Notes under the pieces: generated by a model | What the model saw: only the letters and a program-made list of their open reading frames with translations | Database searches by the model: none | What the model was told of the DNA's origin: nothing | Assembly (NCBI GenBank): GCA_031266365.1 | Contig: JAISBE010000015.1 | Coordinates: 1 to 64,000 of the forward strand | Direction: 5' to 3' | Length of the DNA: 64,000 bases | Origin: Oscillospiraceae bacterium | GTDB taxonomy: Bacteria; Bacillota; Clostridia; Oscillospirales; Acutalibacteraceae | Position numbers and translations under genes: made by a program | Part shown: positions 54,016-63,973 of the stretch, piece by piece | How positions within the stretch are numbered: the first letter of the stretch is position 1 | Layout: the number at the start of each line of letters is the position of its first letter

Positions 54016-56070
54016 TCAACTTTCATTTTCTATCGACGATTTAACTTTCTTTAAGATTAACGATTTACCTATATCTATTTTTCTCTCTATTTCATTAATT
54101 TTAATAATTAATAAGCCATTTTGATAATTTAAATCTACTAAATTCATCTCCTCCATCACATCTATAATCAACAACAGTTTTATAAATCTAATTTTAGCGC
54201 TTCTTAACCTAAAATAAAGAATCTCTTCAGATCCGGTCCATCTTTTATGACTTTTTAAGTATCTGTAAATCAGAGCAAAATCCTCTCTTTGTGGGATTAT
54301 ATCGCCAATATCATCACACTTTTCCCCTCTGCGCAGTTGATCATAAATGCGTTTTTCATTTAATATTTCATCTATATCTAGATCTGAAAAATGGATATCT
54401 CTCACAAATATAGAAAGGCTTTCCTCGCCCATATACTCAGAACAATTCATATTAAAAGCTATATCAACAATATCCCCTGCCCTGTAACCAAATTCATCAA
54501 GGCAAGTTGCAAACTTCATCGCTGTGATTGATTTTCCATCCTTTTCTAGGCTTAACTTTAAATGATTCCCACCTCCCACAGGAAGAATTTTATTTAACGT
54601 CACGTTAAACAGCCCAAACATAGGTTCTAAATTTCCACAACCAAACGGCTCAAGCAAATCCATCTGCTTTACTAAACCTATATCCAAGGAATCAATATTT
54701 AATTTGCCATCAATGTTTAAACTCAAAGGGGGGATTACTTCTTGTTTTGCAAATTTCAAAATCTCCTGGTAAAAGGCTTCTATTTTATTAGATTTTATCT
54801 CAAAACCCACAGCCATAGGATGCCCCCCAAAGCGCACTAAATGTTCAGCGCAACTACTCACGGCTTTGTGTAAAGAAAAGCCTTCTACGCTTCTACCAGA
54901 CCCCTTTGCTTTATCCCCTTCAACAGCCATGACAATGCAAGGTTTCCCATACCTCTCTATTAATTTAGATGCAACGATACCTATCACACCCGCATGCCAA
55001 AATTCGCCCCAAATAACCAAAATTGGCTCAAAAAGGCAAAGTTTATGTCGATTAATAAATTCCTCAACTTGATTCACTATATTGATTTCTATATTTTTTC
55101 GCAGCTGATTTTGCTTTCCTAGCTCCTGAGCTAAAAAAAAAGTGTCTTCATCATCTTTTGAAAGAAGTAACTTTACCACCTTTTCAGACGAACCCAATCG
55201 CCCAACAGCATTGATCCTCGGCGCCAACATAAATGCAATATCTTGCGCTTTTAAATCTTTACCCAACAAACAGGCCTCATCCATTATTGCCCTCAAACCT
55301 TGCCTATCCGCTTTTAATATGCATTTTATCCCCGCCTTCACAAACTCTCTATTTTCGTCCAAAAGCGTAACAGAGTCGGCGATAGTCCCAATTGCGACTA
55401 AGTCCATATACTTTTCAATTAAAACGCACATATTATCTCTATCGTTTTCCAGCGCCATAACCAACTTAAACGCCACACCCACTCCGGAAAGATCTTTAAA
55501 ATCACTGTGGCAATCTTTTTGGTGCAAATCTATAATAGCAACAGCTTGCGGTAAATTTTCTGGCGGCCTGTGATGGTCTGTTATTATCGTATCTATCCCC
55601 AAAGAATTCGCAAAATCGACTTCTTTAATCGCCGAGACACCATTGTCCACAGTTATCAGCAGGCTTACCCCCTGCTCTTTTAGTGTTTCTATCGCAAAAT
55701 TGTTAAGACCATACCCAACATCATCCCGCTTTGGGATAAAATATATAACATCAGCCCCAGCTTCTTCAAGATAGGAATACAATAAAGTCGTCGCCGTGAC
55801 GCCATCCGCGTCGTAATCCCCGTAAACGCATATTTTTTCAAAGCAATCGATAGCCTTTTTTATTCTATCAACTGCCTTATCCATATCCTTGATCAAAAAA
55901 GGATCTCTAAAAACATATTCGTCACTCAAAAAATCACGTATACTGTCTAAATCTTTTATAGATCTAGCCTCTAAAAGTATCGAAAGAAAAAATGGAAGAT
56001 CAAATTTTTGAGAAATTTCCAAGGCTTTTTCGGTACTAAGTTTTTTTAATATCCATTTTTTTACTTTCAA
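54016..56070 (-). CDS. recJ: Single-stranded-DNA-specific exonuclease RecJ
   Basis: A 684-residue 5'-3' exonuclease of the DHH family: YGDYDADGVTATTLLY, TVDNGVSA, ITDHHRPPENLP, GVGVAFKLVMAL and the DHHA1 motif GSGRSVEGFSLHKAV, FGGHPMAVGF. The C-terminal extension of about 120 residues is family-typical in Firmicutes. The TTG start at 56070 follows GGGTGCATAGG. Confidence 0.94.
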   Translation of the reverse strand: MKVKKWILKKLSTEKALEISQKFDLPFFLSILLEARSIKDLDSIRDFLSDEYVFRDPFLIKDMDKAVDRIKKAIDCFEKICVYGDYDADGVTATTLLYSYLEEAGADVIYFIPKRDDVGYGLNNFAIETLKEQGVSLLITVDNGVSAIKEVDFANSLGIDTIITDHHRPPENLPQAVAIIDLHQKDCHSDFKDLSGVGVAFKLVMALENDRDNMCVLIEKYMDLVAIGTIADSVTLLDENREFVKAGIKCILKADRQGLRAIMDEACLLGKDLKAQDIAFMLAPRINAVGRLGSSEKVVKLLLSKDDEDTFFLAQELGKQNQLRKNIEINIVNQVEEFINRHKLCLFEPILVIWGEFWHAGVIGIVASKLIERYGKPCIVMAVEGDKAKGSGRSVEGFSLHKAVSSCAEHLVRFGGHPMAVGFEIKSNKIEAFYQEILKFAKQEVIPPLSLNIDGKLNIDSLDIGLVKQMDLLEPFGCGNLEPMFGLFNVTLNKILPVGGGNHLKLSLEKDGKSITAMKFATCLDEFGYRAGDIVDIAFNMNCSEYMGEESLSIFVRDIHFSDLDIDEILNEKRIYDQLRRGEKCDDIGDIIPQREDFALIYRYLKSHKRWTGSEEILYFRLRSAKIRFIKLLLIIDVMEEMNLVDLNYQNGLLIIKINEIERKIDIGKSLILKKVKSSIENES

Positions 56071-56200
56071 ACCTATGCACCCGCTTTAATAATAATTTTG
56101 AATTATAAATTCACTTTAAACTCTTTAAAACAAAAATTAAAGGCATTGAAAAAAATCATTATCAAGATTCGTTAAAATTTCTGTGTAAATTTAACAAATT

Positions 56201-56428
56201 TCAAAGCATAACCACAGACGAATATTCCGTCCTAATTTCGTTATCTTTCGTGCGCACAAGCTTGGCTTTATTTCCGTTTCCGTCTTCAATCGCAAGCTTT
56301 TCAATTTTATTTTTATTAAAAAAGTTGACAACTTTGCCCTCTATAAATGCAGACCACTCCTGCCGCGCCGCTTCAGGCGAAGGGTCATCTGCTAAAATAC
56401 CTTTTAATTCATCCAAAGTTTCGACCAT
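56201..56428 (-). CDS. Small hypothetical protein, 75 residues
   Basis: An AAAGGAG site precedes the ATG. The product is acidic at the N-terminus (MVETLDELKGILADDPSPEA) and beta-like at the end (KLAIEDGNGNKAKLVRTKDN). No known family or leader motif recognised. Confidence 0.6.
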   Translation of the reverse strand: MVETLDELKGILADDPSPEAARQEWSAFIEGKVVNFFNKNKIEKLAIEDGNGNKAKLVRTKDNEIRTEYSSVVML

Positions 56429-56587
56429 AAAATCACATACTCCTTTGATAAATATTCATCTTTAATAATTATTATAAATAATATTTAACATTTTTGCAAT
56501 TCCAGTCAACAAAAATATTGATTGACGATTTTAAAATAAATAAATTTTAAAAATCATAAAAAAATTTAAAATAATTCTATTTTTATG

Positions 56588-56616
56588 TTGATACTAAACA
56601 AAATATCTTTTATAAT
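56588..56616 (+). promoter_or_regulatory. Sigma-A promoter of the secreted protein at 56668
   Basis: TTGATA (56588-56593), 17 bases including AACAAAATATC, TATAAT (56611-56616). The spacer resembles those of the small-protein family promoters. Confidence 0.75.
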
Positions 56617-56667
56617 TAATTTATAAGCTTAGCCCATACACTTAATTTTTTAAAGGAGTTGTCAAAC

Positions 56668-57465
56668 ATGAAAAACAAAATGAATGGAAGCTGGCAAAAA
56701 GCCATTGCAATCACCTCGGCAATAGGTATTGGCTTAATCAGTAGCACTACTCTTACCGCCTCAGCGATCCGCAACGCTATGAGCTTTCCACGAGATTCGT
56801 ATGGTTACCACCTTAGCCAAACTGTACCCGGTGTTACACCAGAACTGGCCAAATTAGAATGGACGCTCGTGCACAACGAAGCAGATCACAGTCAGAGTGT
56901 CAATGAAGCCTCTCAACCACCAAACGGAGCCACGGGATGCTTCTTCCTCACCGTCGTGGGTACCAGCCCATGGACTACTGACCCAACGTCAGAAATGATA
57001 TTACCACATAGTCTACAAACATACTTAACACCTGGTTTTTACCAACCTATGGCGACCGGCGCGGACAGCTGGGGCATGGACGTATTTTCCGTAGACCCTA
57101 GAAATTTCGATAAACTAGGCGCGGGAAAAAACTACCATCAAGCCTGCGACCTACTACACTCAATACACATACCTACTTTGCCGGAACTAACACGTTTCAT
57201 ATGCACAGAGCTCCCTTCAGGCAACGGATCAATAGGTAGAAGCAGCAATCCGAGTAACCCCAGTTTGCTAACACAACTTCCCAAAAAATCTTGGGTGTAC
57301 TCGGGAGGTTCGAGCGCGAGAGTGGTTTGCACCCATGACGGGAAAGCAACTCTGCAGGTAAGGAACGTTCCTAATTACTGGGATGGCGCTCACTTGGTGC
57401 TAGCGATGACCTGTCAGGCCTCGGCTACCATCTGGGATAACGCTGCTACCCCCGGAACGGCGTGA
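56668..57465 (+). CDS. Secreted protein of unknown function
   Basis: A 265-residue protein. The ATG (MKNKMNG) follows AAGGAG at nine bases. The signal peptide (about 1-35) is basic, then hydrophobic (AIAITSAIGIGLISSTTLTASA). The mature part is rich in Pro, Ser, Thr, Gly and Trp, with scattered Cys and no recognised domain. It appears less AT-rich than the flanking recJ and pdp genes, which suggests transfer or different selection. Confidence 0.72.
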   Translation: MKNKMNGSWQKAIAITSAIGIGLISSTTLTASAIRNAMSFPRDSYGYHLSQTVPGVTPELAKLEWTLVHNEADHSQSVNEASQPPNGATGCFFLTVVGTSPWTTDPTSEMILPHSLQTYLTPGFYQPMATGADSWGMDVFSVDPRNFDKLGAGKNYHQACDLLHSIHIPTLPELTRFICTELPSGNGSIGRSSNPSNPSLLTQLPKKSWVYSGGSSARVVCTHDGKATLQVRNVPNYWDGAHLVLAMTCQASATIWDNAATPGTA

Positions 57466-57661
57466 TGCGCGTTTAGTGATTAATTGAACAACTTACTATC
57501 AAATCTCAAAAAGCTTTAGCATATCAACCAGTTTTTTCTTTAAGTTTAATTCACAATTTTGGTGAATAGCTATACAAAAACAGAAAACTACTACCTATGT
57601 TAATTTACCGGCACAAGTTCACCGTTTACCAGTAATCTATAATTAAATTTAGCACTCTCTC
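57466..57661. other. Intergenic, nothing recognised
   Basis: Spacer between the secreted-protein gene and its likely terminator. No gene seen. Confidence 0.4.
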
Positions 57662-57705
57662 GGCGAGTTTTTAAGTGCTTCGTGCATTGAAAACTCGCCA
57701 TTTTT
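57662..57705 (+). terminator. Rho-independent terminator after the secreted-protein gene
   Basis: GGCGAGTTTT (57662-57671) pairs perfectly with AAAACTCGCC (57690-57699) and is followed by ATTTTT on the plus strand. It lies about 200 bases after the stop codon, with 240 bases of non-coding DNA beyond it. Confidence 0.75.
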
Positions 57706-57943
57706 ATAACCAATTTTTCAGGCGCCGGGTAGAGATTTTCAAAACTTGGTTTGCAATGCAAATTTGGCAATCGGTTGTTTTTTATATGGCTATTCGCCGA
57801 AAATACAGGATTAACTTAAAGTAAAAACTGACTGATATACACAAGTTTCTTAGAAATGGAACCTTTAATTGTGAGTAGCCAGGCTAACTGACGCCGCAAA
57901 TTAATTGCGAATTTCCGAGCTGCGTTTTCGCCGTATTGCAGCG

Positions 57944-59284
57944 CTATCCGGTATAATTCAGCACTTCAATCGACTTACCATTCTTAACTACCCGCGCGTG
58001 AATATAAGGTCTTGCTATTGGAGGAGTCGAACTAAGCTTCGTCGCTTCAAAGATGATTTTTTCAGCTGTTTTGCACAATTCATCAGATGCAGAAAAGAGT
58101 GTGGCAAATTTTTCGCCTTTGTTGACAAAATCTCCTGATTTCTTTGTTAAAATTATCCCGGCACTGTAATCTATTTGGCTATCTTTCGTCGCACGCCCTG
58201 CACCTAAAATAACGGAGGCAATGCCAATTTTTTCCGTATTCATAGCGGTGACGAAGCCGGATTCCGAGGCTATGACGTCATATTTAACCTTGGATTTTTC
58301 AAATTTTTCACTATCCTCCAAAACGGCTACATCGCCTCCCTGCGCGTTTATCATTTCTTTTAATTTTTCAAAGGCAGAACCATCTAAAATGGCTTTTTTG
58401 ACGAGATCTTTGCAGGCATCAATACTTTCACACTCAGTGAAATAGAGCATATTGGCAGCTAATTCCACACAAATATCCGTGAGATCTTTCGGGCCATTAC
58501 CTTTTAAAGTCTCGCAGGCTTCTATAATTTCGAGTGAATTCCCTATTGCTCTGCCGAGCGGGCGATCCATATCAGTTATGAGTGCCACCGTTTTCCTACC
58601 AGCATTTTCTCCGATTTCAACCATAAATTTTGCAAGTTTTATGGCATCGTCGACCGTTTTCGTAAACGCACCGCTGCCAGTTTTGACGTCTAATAATATG
58701 CAATCCGAACCAGCAGCGATTTTTTTGCTCATAATACTAGAAGCAATTAATGGTAAGCAATCCACCGTTGCAGTGACGTCTCTGAGGGCATAGATCATTT
58801 TATCAGCCGGGACAAGATTGTTAGATTGGCTTATTAAGCAGATGCCCACTTCTCGAACAATTTTAAGAAACTCACTTCTATCTAAAGAAACCCTCATGCC
58901 CGGAATTGACTGCAGTTTATCTGTGGTACCGCCGGTGTGTCCGAGCCCTCTGCCACTCATTTTTGCAACTTTCACGCCTAATGAAGCGACGATCGGAGAG
59001 ATAATAAAAGATGTTTTATCGCCAACACCACCTGTGCTGTGTTTATCCACCTTAATCCCTGAAATAGATGAAAGATCAAGCATTTCGCCCGATTGTGCCA
59101 TCGATAATGTTAGGTTTGCAGTTTCTTCGGCATTCATGCCGTTAAGATAAATCGCCATTAACAGAGCCGAAATTTGATAATCAGCAACTTCTCCGTTCAA
59201 GTATCCTTTTATAAAAAAATCTATTTCGTTTTTTGCAAGTTCACCGCCATCTCTCTTTTTAGCAATGATATCATACATTCTCAT
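57944..59284 (-). CDS. pdp: Pyrimidine-nucleoside phosphorylase
   Basis: A 446-residue enzyme of the thymidine/pyrimidine phosphorylase family that releases uracil or thymine. KVDKHSTGGVGDKTSFI and SGRGLGHTGGTTDKLQSIPG form the phosphate and sugar site; the C-terminal PYNP domain is complete. The ATG (MRMYDI) follows GGAAGG and lies two bases beyond the cdd stop. Thymidine-only versus broad specificity cannot be told by eye. Confidence 0.93.
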   Translation of the reverse strand: MRMYDIIAKKRDGGELAKNEIDFFIKGYLNGEVADYQISALLMAIYLNGMNAEETANLTLSMAQSGEMLDLSSISGIKVDKHSTGGVGDKTSFIISPIVASLGVKVAKMSGRGLGHTGGTTDKLQSIPGMRVSLDRSEFLKIVREVGICLISQSNNLVPADKMIYALRDVTATVDCLPLIASSIMSKKIAAGSDCILLDVKTGSGAFTKTVDDAIKLAKFMVEIGENAGRKTVALITDMDRPLGRAIGNSLEIIEACETLKGNGPKDLTDICVELAANMLYFTECESIDACKDLVKKAILDGSAFEKLKEMINAQGGDVAVLEDSEKFEKSKVKYDVIASESGFVTAMNTEKIGIASVILGAGRATKDSQIDYSAGIILTKKSGDFVNKGEKFATLFSASDELCKTAEKIIFEATKLSSTPPIARPYIHARVVKNGKSIEVLNYTG

Positions 59285-59286
59285 AT

Positions 59287-59733
59287 TCAATTTCCTTCCA
59301 AAGCTAAATTTTTAGGGCCAAATCCCATTGGCAATAGCTCAATTAAATTAAAAATGCTGTAATGTTCCGATGAAATTCCCAATATAATTTTAAAATTTTC
59401 CACATCGCAAAACTCCATCATCACCTGCCTACAGACACCACACGGCGGGCAAAGTTGTTTCACAGGGGAGAGTTTTGCTCCACCAACAATAGCAATAGCT
59501 AAGAAATCTCGCTCACCCTCGCTAACAGCTTTAAAGAAAGCCGTGCGTTCTGCGCAATTACTTGGAGAATATGACGCTGATTCTATATTACAGCCTGTGT
59601 AAATTTGATTTTTGCAGGTCAAAAGAGCCGCCCCTACCAAAAAATTTGAGTAAGGTGCGTAAGCGAACCCTCTAGCAGCTGTAGCTTTATCGATTAACTC
59701 TTTTATTTGACGTATCTCCAAAAAATTTTTCAT
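59287..59733 (-). CDS. cdd: Cytidine deaminase
   Basis: A 148-residue zinc enzyme that deaminates cytidine and deoxycytidine. The active site NCAERTAFFKA and the zinc ligands PPCGVCRQVM are intact. It lies between deoC and pdp in a three-gene operon and feeds uridine to the phosphorylase. Confidence 0.95.
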   Translation of the reverse strand: MKNFLEIRQIKELIDKATAARGFAYAPYSNFLVGAALLTCKNQIYTGCNIESASYSPSNCAERTAFFKAVSEGERDFLAIAIVGGAKLSPVKQLCPPCGVCRQVMMEFCDVENFKIILGISSEHYSIFNLIELLPMGFGPKNLALEGN

Positions 59734-59750
59734 CTCTTTCTAAAATTAAA

Positions 59751-60404
59751 TTAAACCAAACTTTCGATTATCTTCACAATACGGCTCGTCCCAAGCCGCG
59801 CGGCCCCAAGATCGATAAATTTCCTGGCGTCGTCGAGTGATGAAATCCCTCCTGCTGCTTTAATTTTAATATTTTTGTTCAAATGTTTAGAAATTAAAGA
59901 AACGTCTTCAAAACTTGCACCTCTTTCTGCAAACCCGGTAGAGGTTTTAATAAAATCCGCCCCAGACTCCGCAACAACTTCGCACATTTTAATTTTTTCT
60001 TCGTCCGATAACAAACAGGTTTCAATAATGACCTTCAAAATTTTGTCTCCACAAACTTGTTTTATAGATTTTATCTCATCAAGCTGCAGATTAAAGAGAC
60101 CTTGTTTGACATAACCGAGGTTAATCACCATATCGATTTCATTCGCGCCGTTTTTTATGGCATCTGCTGTTTCAAAAATTTTGGATTCAGCCGTATTATA
60201 GCCGTTTGGAAAGCCGATGACGGTGCAGATGTTAATTTTGCCCGATGAGTAGCACTTAACTTCTTTGACATAACAAGCTGGAATGCAGATTGAAGCGGTT
60301 TTGTATTTTATTCCCTCATCGCAAACTTTTTTTATATCATGCCACGTAGCAGTTCGAGATAAAAATGTGTGATCTACTTTTGACAATATTTCCTGATATT
60401 TCAT
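59751..60404 (-). CDS. deoC: Deoxyribose-phosphate aldolase
   Basis: A 217-residue class I aldolase that cleaves deoxyribose-5-phosphate into acetaldehyde and glyceraldehyde-3-phosphate. The Schiff-base Lys is in DFIKTSTGF, and KVIIETCLL and IKAAGGISS are conserved. AAGGAGG precedes the ATG. It uses the product of DeoB, encoded 50 kb away, and yields acetaldehyde that AdhE could reduce. Confidence 0.95.
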   Translation of the reverse strand: MKYQEILSKVDHTFLSRTATWHDIKKVCDEGIKYKTASICIPACYVKEVKCYSSGKINICTVIGFPNGYNTAESKIFETADAIKNGANEIDMVINLGYVKQGLFNLQLDEIKSIKQVCGDKILKVIIETCLLSDEEKIKMCEVVAESGADFIKTSTGFAERGASFEDVSLISKHLNKNIKIKAAGGISSLDDARKFIDLGAARLGTSRIVKIIESLV

Positions 60405-60610
60405 GATAATTTTAGCCTCCTTGGCTTCGAAAAGTTGAAAATATCTAAAATCTTTTAAGTAATCGTAAATATCAAGGATTTGACGATCTTACACCTCACT
60501 TGACTTGGCACATTTAATTTGCCTTTTTATAGCAAGGTCGGAGGGATAAAATAATTATACAAATTCAAATTTTAAACCAACGACCTTTTTAAAAATTTTT
60601 GTTTTTTATA

Positions 60611-61897
60611 TTATTCACAAGAGGCCAAAGGCGAAACAACCGATAGGGCAGAATTTTTGCTATCCAGTTGCTCTTTAAGCCTATTTTCGACATCCTCAAG
60701 CTTAGATTCGGCAATTAGATCTAACGCTGTGAAAAAATCCCAATTGGCAAAAGATAGTCCTAAAATAGTTTTTGATATGCTAGAAACGCTATTCAAAGTG
60801 CAGACGTATCTGGCCCATACGGCTTTTTTAGCCCGCTTAAAATCCTCTTCAGCTATTCCGTTTTGGTGCAATTCATCGGCGGCTTTCCTTATGATTTCCG
60901 CAACTTTATCCGCACACTGAGATTCGCCAGAGAATATAACTGATGCGTAAGCAGGACCTTCGAAATATTCGGAGCCAAACGAGGAATTTATCAAACTTTT
61001 ATCGAGAAGCTCTCTATAAAGATGGGAAGCTTTAGACGCAAAAATTTCTAAAAGTATTTCTGTTTCGACGATTTTATGCAGCGAAGGTCTTGTTTTTTCT
61101 GCCTTTTCCTTAAAACCCAGCTGAAACATCGGAACTGAGATATCGAAATTTTGTTCAACTCTATCTTTTAGAATTTCGTAAGGTTCTTCGGGGAAAATAC
61201 TTTCCGGTTCCACAGGAGGCGTGGTTTTTATGGTGCCTTCCAAAATTTCTATGACTTTTTCTTTTTCAATATTCCCAGCGATGCATAAAGTCATATTATT
61301 TAGGTTATAAAAATTTTCATAGCAGTCATAAAGATTTTTTGGGGTAATTTTCGCGATAGATTCAACAGTGCCAGCGACATCCACCCTAATCGGGTGCTTT
61401 TGGTAAAGTGCACTCAGTAAATTAACCAAAACTCGCCAATTGGGACTATCGTCGTACATGCGAATTTCCTGGCCTATTATGCCCTGCTCCTTCTCGATTG
61501 ATTTCTCTGTAAAATAAGGCGTTTGAACGAAATTTAAAAGAATTTTTAAAGATTCTTCAAAATTTTTAGTACACGAAAAAAGGTAGCCGGTTATGTCAAA
61601 CGATGTGTATGCATTTGCTGAAGCGCCGGTTTTAGCGTATTTTTTAAATGCATCGCCATCTTCGCTCTCGAAAAGCTTATGTTCCAAAAAATGGGCTATG
61701 CCATCCGGGACCGTTAATGTTTCTCCTGTTTTAGCATCTTTGAATTTGGTGTTAATCGAACCAAATTTTGTGCCAAAAATCGCGTAAGTTGAGCTGTTGT
61801 CCTTTTTTGGGTACACATAGACCTTCAAGCCCGAGTTGTGTTTGCCGTAAAAATAGGAATCGTTTAATCGATTGCTTTTTATTTCCATTAATTGCAT
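60611..61897 (-). CDS. M16 zinc peptidase, YmfH-like
   Basis: A 428-residue peptidase with the inverted zinc motif HFLEH (about residues 69-73) and the downstream Glu region. It has two M16 half-domains. GAGGAGGAATTT precedes the ATG. It follows a related M16 gene that lacks the motif, the usual YmfF/YmfH arrangement. M16 pairs can process peptides, including some RiPP precursors; here a leader-peptide gene lies upstream on the other strand. Confidence 0.88.
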   Translation of the reverse strand: MQLMEIKSNRLNDSYFYGKHNSGLKVYVYPKKDNSSTYAIFGTKFGSINTKFKDAKTGETLTVPDGIAHFLEHKLFESEDGDAFKKYAKTGASANAYTSFDITGYLFSCTKNFEESLKILLNFVQTPYFTEKSIEKEQGIIGQEIRMYDDSPNWRVLVNLLSALYQKHPIRVDVAGTVESIAKITPKNLYDCYENFYNLNNMTLCIAGNIEKEKVIEILEGTIKTTPPVEPESIFPEEPYEILKDRVEQNFDISVPMFQLGFKEKAEKTRPSLHKIVETEILLEIFASKASHLYRELLDKSLINSSFGSEYFEGPAYASVIFSGESQCADKVAEIIRKAADELHQNGIAEEDFKRAKKAVWARYVCTLNSVSSISKTILGLSFANWDFFTALDLIAESKLEDVENRLKEQLDSKNSALSVVSPLASCE

Positions 61898-62029
61898 AAA
61901 TTCCTCCTCAATATTTTATAAAAATAATAACTTTAAATTTTGCCGCCAGGCTTTATTTTTCCATTTTTCAAAATTGCTCAAAACACTGCCTATAGAAACA
62001 AATTTTTATTCTTCACTTATTAAAATCCC

Positions 62030-62062
62030 CCTTCACTAATAGGCGAAAATGAAGGTTTTTTT
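62030..62062 (+). terminator. Terminator-like hairpin between the two M16 genes
   Basis: CCTTCA (62030-62035) pairs with TGAAGG (62050-62055) and is followed by seven T on the plus strand. On the minus strand, the direction of the genes, the T-run is weaker, so it may only partly stop transcription. Confidence 0.5.
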
Positions 62063-62143
62063 GCCCTCTTAAGAGCAACTTTTTTAAAAAAATTTAAAAA
62101 TCTATAATTTCAACAAAATTTAAAATAAAATTTGTTGGCAATT

Positions 62144-63412
62144 TTATTTTGAAGTTAGATAATAGACCGTATCTAAGCTTGTGGCATTTGCAGCTGCTAT
62201 GATTTGCTCTCTCGTGATTTTTTCTATTTCCGCTGCATATTCTGATGGAGAATATTTTTTGCTATCGAAAGATTGGGATGTGTAGAATGTGTCCAAACTC
62301 GCTAAGGAATCGTTAATGCTAATATAATTATTTGATATATTTAGTTTTGTGGCCGAAATTTCTTCATCAGTGAAATTGCCTTTTTTTATCTGCTCAAGCT
62401 GGTTTAAAATTTCATGTTTTGCTTTTACTATATTTTGCTTTTCCACACCGCTCTGAACGAACATTATACCCTTTTGCCGCTCATAAAACGCGGAGCAATA
62501 GTAGCAAAGACTGAGTTTTTCGCGCACATTTAAAAATAATTTTGAATGCGGAGTGCCGCCAAAAAGGGAGGCCATCACACGAGAGGAGAAAAAATTCTTG
62601 TCCACTCCAGCGATACTTGAGCGAAACCCCAACACAAGTTTTGTTTGAGCGATATCTTGATATTCCGTAACCTCTTTAGCCTTTTCGGCTATTTTTATTA
62701 TTTCTGTGCTGCAATCACAAGGTTTTTCTCTTTCTATAAGCGAAAATGCCTTTTTTAAGCACGCTAAAATTGGCTCTGGGTCCAAATCTCCCAATGCGAT
62801 GATCTCTATCCTTGCCAATTTTAGTGCCCTTTCCCAGGCCTCTTTAACTTTTTGAGGAGATAACGCCAAAACTTCCTTTTTTTCCCCTAGGGGATTTATG
62901 CTATATTTTTCGTCTTTACACATCACTTGTTCGCAGCGAAGTTTTGCATAAAGCTTTTTATCGCTGTATTCTGAGTCAATCAGCTCCGCCAGTTGGCGCT
63001 TTTCCTGTTCAAGATCATCTTCGGCAAAAACGCCATCGATCAATCTGGGATAAAACAGGACCTCACACAATAAATCGGTGACTTCAGCGGAGATTGTTTC
63101 CCCGTATAACGCGTATCTGTCGTCCAAAAATGAGGCGGATATGCTTAAAGTTTGCGCTTCGCCCACCCTATCGGTGTCGGCATCAAGGCTTGCACCATAG
63201 AGGTCATTTAATTGTTTATTAAGGCTCGTAAAATCAGGATATTTGCCACAAGATCTTGTTAACAAAAACGGTAAAATGGCACTTTGAGAGGCAGTTTCAT
63301 TTGCCAGCGGTAAAAACATGGTTATGCTTATCCGGCCGGTTTTAAAGCGCGTTTCTCTGATGGAATTGAAGTTTACTCCTTCGCAAATTTGGTATGTTTT
63401 TACATTGTCCAC
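62144..63412 (-). CDS. M16-family protein without the zinc motif, YmfF-like
   Basis: A 422-residue protein. The M16 fold is suggested by LNDLYGASLDADTDRVGEAQTLSIS and the substrate-grip region ALFGGTPHSKLFLNVREKLSLCYYCS. At the place of HxxEH it reads LPFLLTRSCGKYPDF, so it is probably the non-catalytic partner of the next gene. The GTG start follows AGGAG. Divergent from the Nif11-like peptide gene. Confidence 0.82.
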   Translation of the reverse strand: MDNVKTYQICEGVNFNSIRETRFKTGRISITMFLPLANETASQSAILPFLLTRSCGKYPDFTSLNKQLNDLYGASLDADTDRVGEAQTLSISASFLDDRYALYGETISAEVTDLLCEVLFYPRLIDGVFAEDDLEQEKRQLAELIDSEYSDKKLYAKLRCEQVMCKDEKYSINPLGEKKEVLALSPQKVKEAWERALKLARIEIIALGDLDPEPILACLKKAFSLIEREKPCDCSTEIIKIAEKAKEVTEYQDIAQTKLVLGFRSSIAGVDKNFFSSRVMASLFGGTPHSKLFLNVREKLSLCYYCSAFYERQKGIMFVQSGVEKQNIVKAKHEILNQLEQIKKGNFTDEEISATKLNISNNYISINDSLASLDTFYTSQSFDSKKYSPSEYAAEIEKITREQIIAAANATSLDTVYYLTSK

Positions 63413-63586
63413 CTTATCACTCCTAAAATTTAAATATTTAAGTTTAAATTTGATATCTCAAAAATTTTTACCTAACTAAAATATAATATCACAAAATCAT
63501 ATCTTAAGCAAGAAAATTATAGATCCTAAATTGCATATTCATTATCCAATTCGTCTATATAAATTAATAAAAATTCATTTTTTATA

Positions 63587-63615
63587 TTGACTTACTACTA
63601 ATTATAGGTTATAAT
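63587..63615 (+). promoter_or_regulatory. Sigma-A promoter of the Nif11-like peptide gene
   Basis: TTGACT (63587-63592), 17 bases, TATAAT (63610-63615), followed by AATAATATATAAA. Confidence 0.8.
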
Positions 63616-63658
63616 AATAATATATAAAAATATATGAATACTTTAGGAGGGGTTAATT

Positions 63659-63973
63659 ATGGCACTAAGTCCTGAAAATTTCAAATTATTAAAAAAGGCA
63701 AAAGAATGCAAATCTCCAGAGAAACTTGGCGAATTAGCTAAGCAAGAAGGTTTGGATATCCCAGCGGAAAAAATGAAAGATTTATTTATACAGGTTCAAA
63801 ACTGCAACCCCCACCAACTGAATGATGAAGATTTCGCTGCCGCCACGGGAGGAGGAGTAGTAGCTATAAATATTACAGGATCTGTCGGTGGCAAAGTAGA
63901 TGCTGATTCCACAGATAATACGGATATAAAGAGTATAACTAGCACTGCTAACGTATCAATATCTATAGTTTAG
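63659..63973 (+). CDS. Nif11-type leader peptide, candidate exported or modified peptide
   Basis: A 104-residue precursor. Residues 1-66 form a helical Nif11-like leader (LSPENFKLLKKAKECKSPEK, then LNDEDFAAATGGG), with cleavage expected at GG 64-65 or 65-66. The 38-residue core is Ser/Thr/Asp/Val/Ile-rich with no Cys, so a lanthipeptide or sactipeptide is unlikely without other chemistry. The leader itself has Cys at 17 and 49. AGGAGGGG gives a strong ribosome binding site. The C39 exporter and any modifying enzyme are not in the window. Its GG end resembles that of the zinc-finger small proteins, suggesting a shared exporter. Confidence 0.78.
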   Translation: MALSPENFKLLKKAKECKSPEKLGELAKQEGLDIPAEKMKDLFIQVQNCNPHQLNDEDFAAATGGGVVAINITGSVGGKVDADSTDNTDIKSITSTANVSISIV

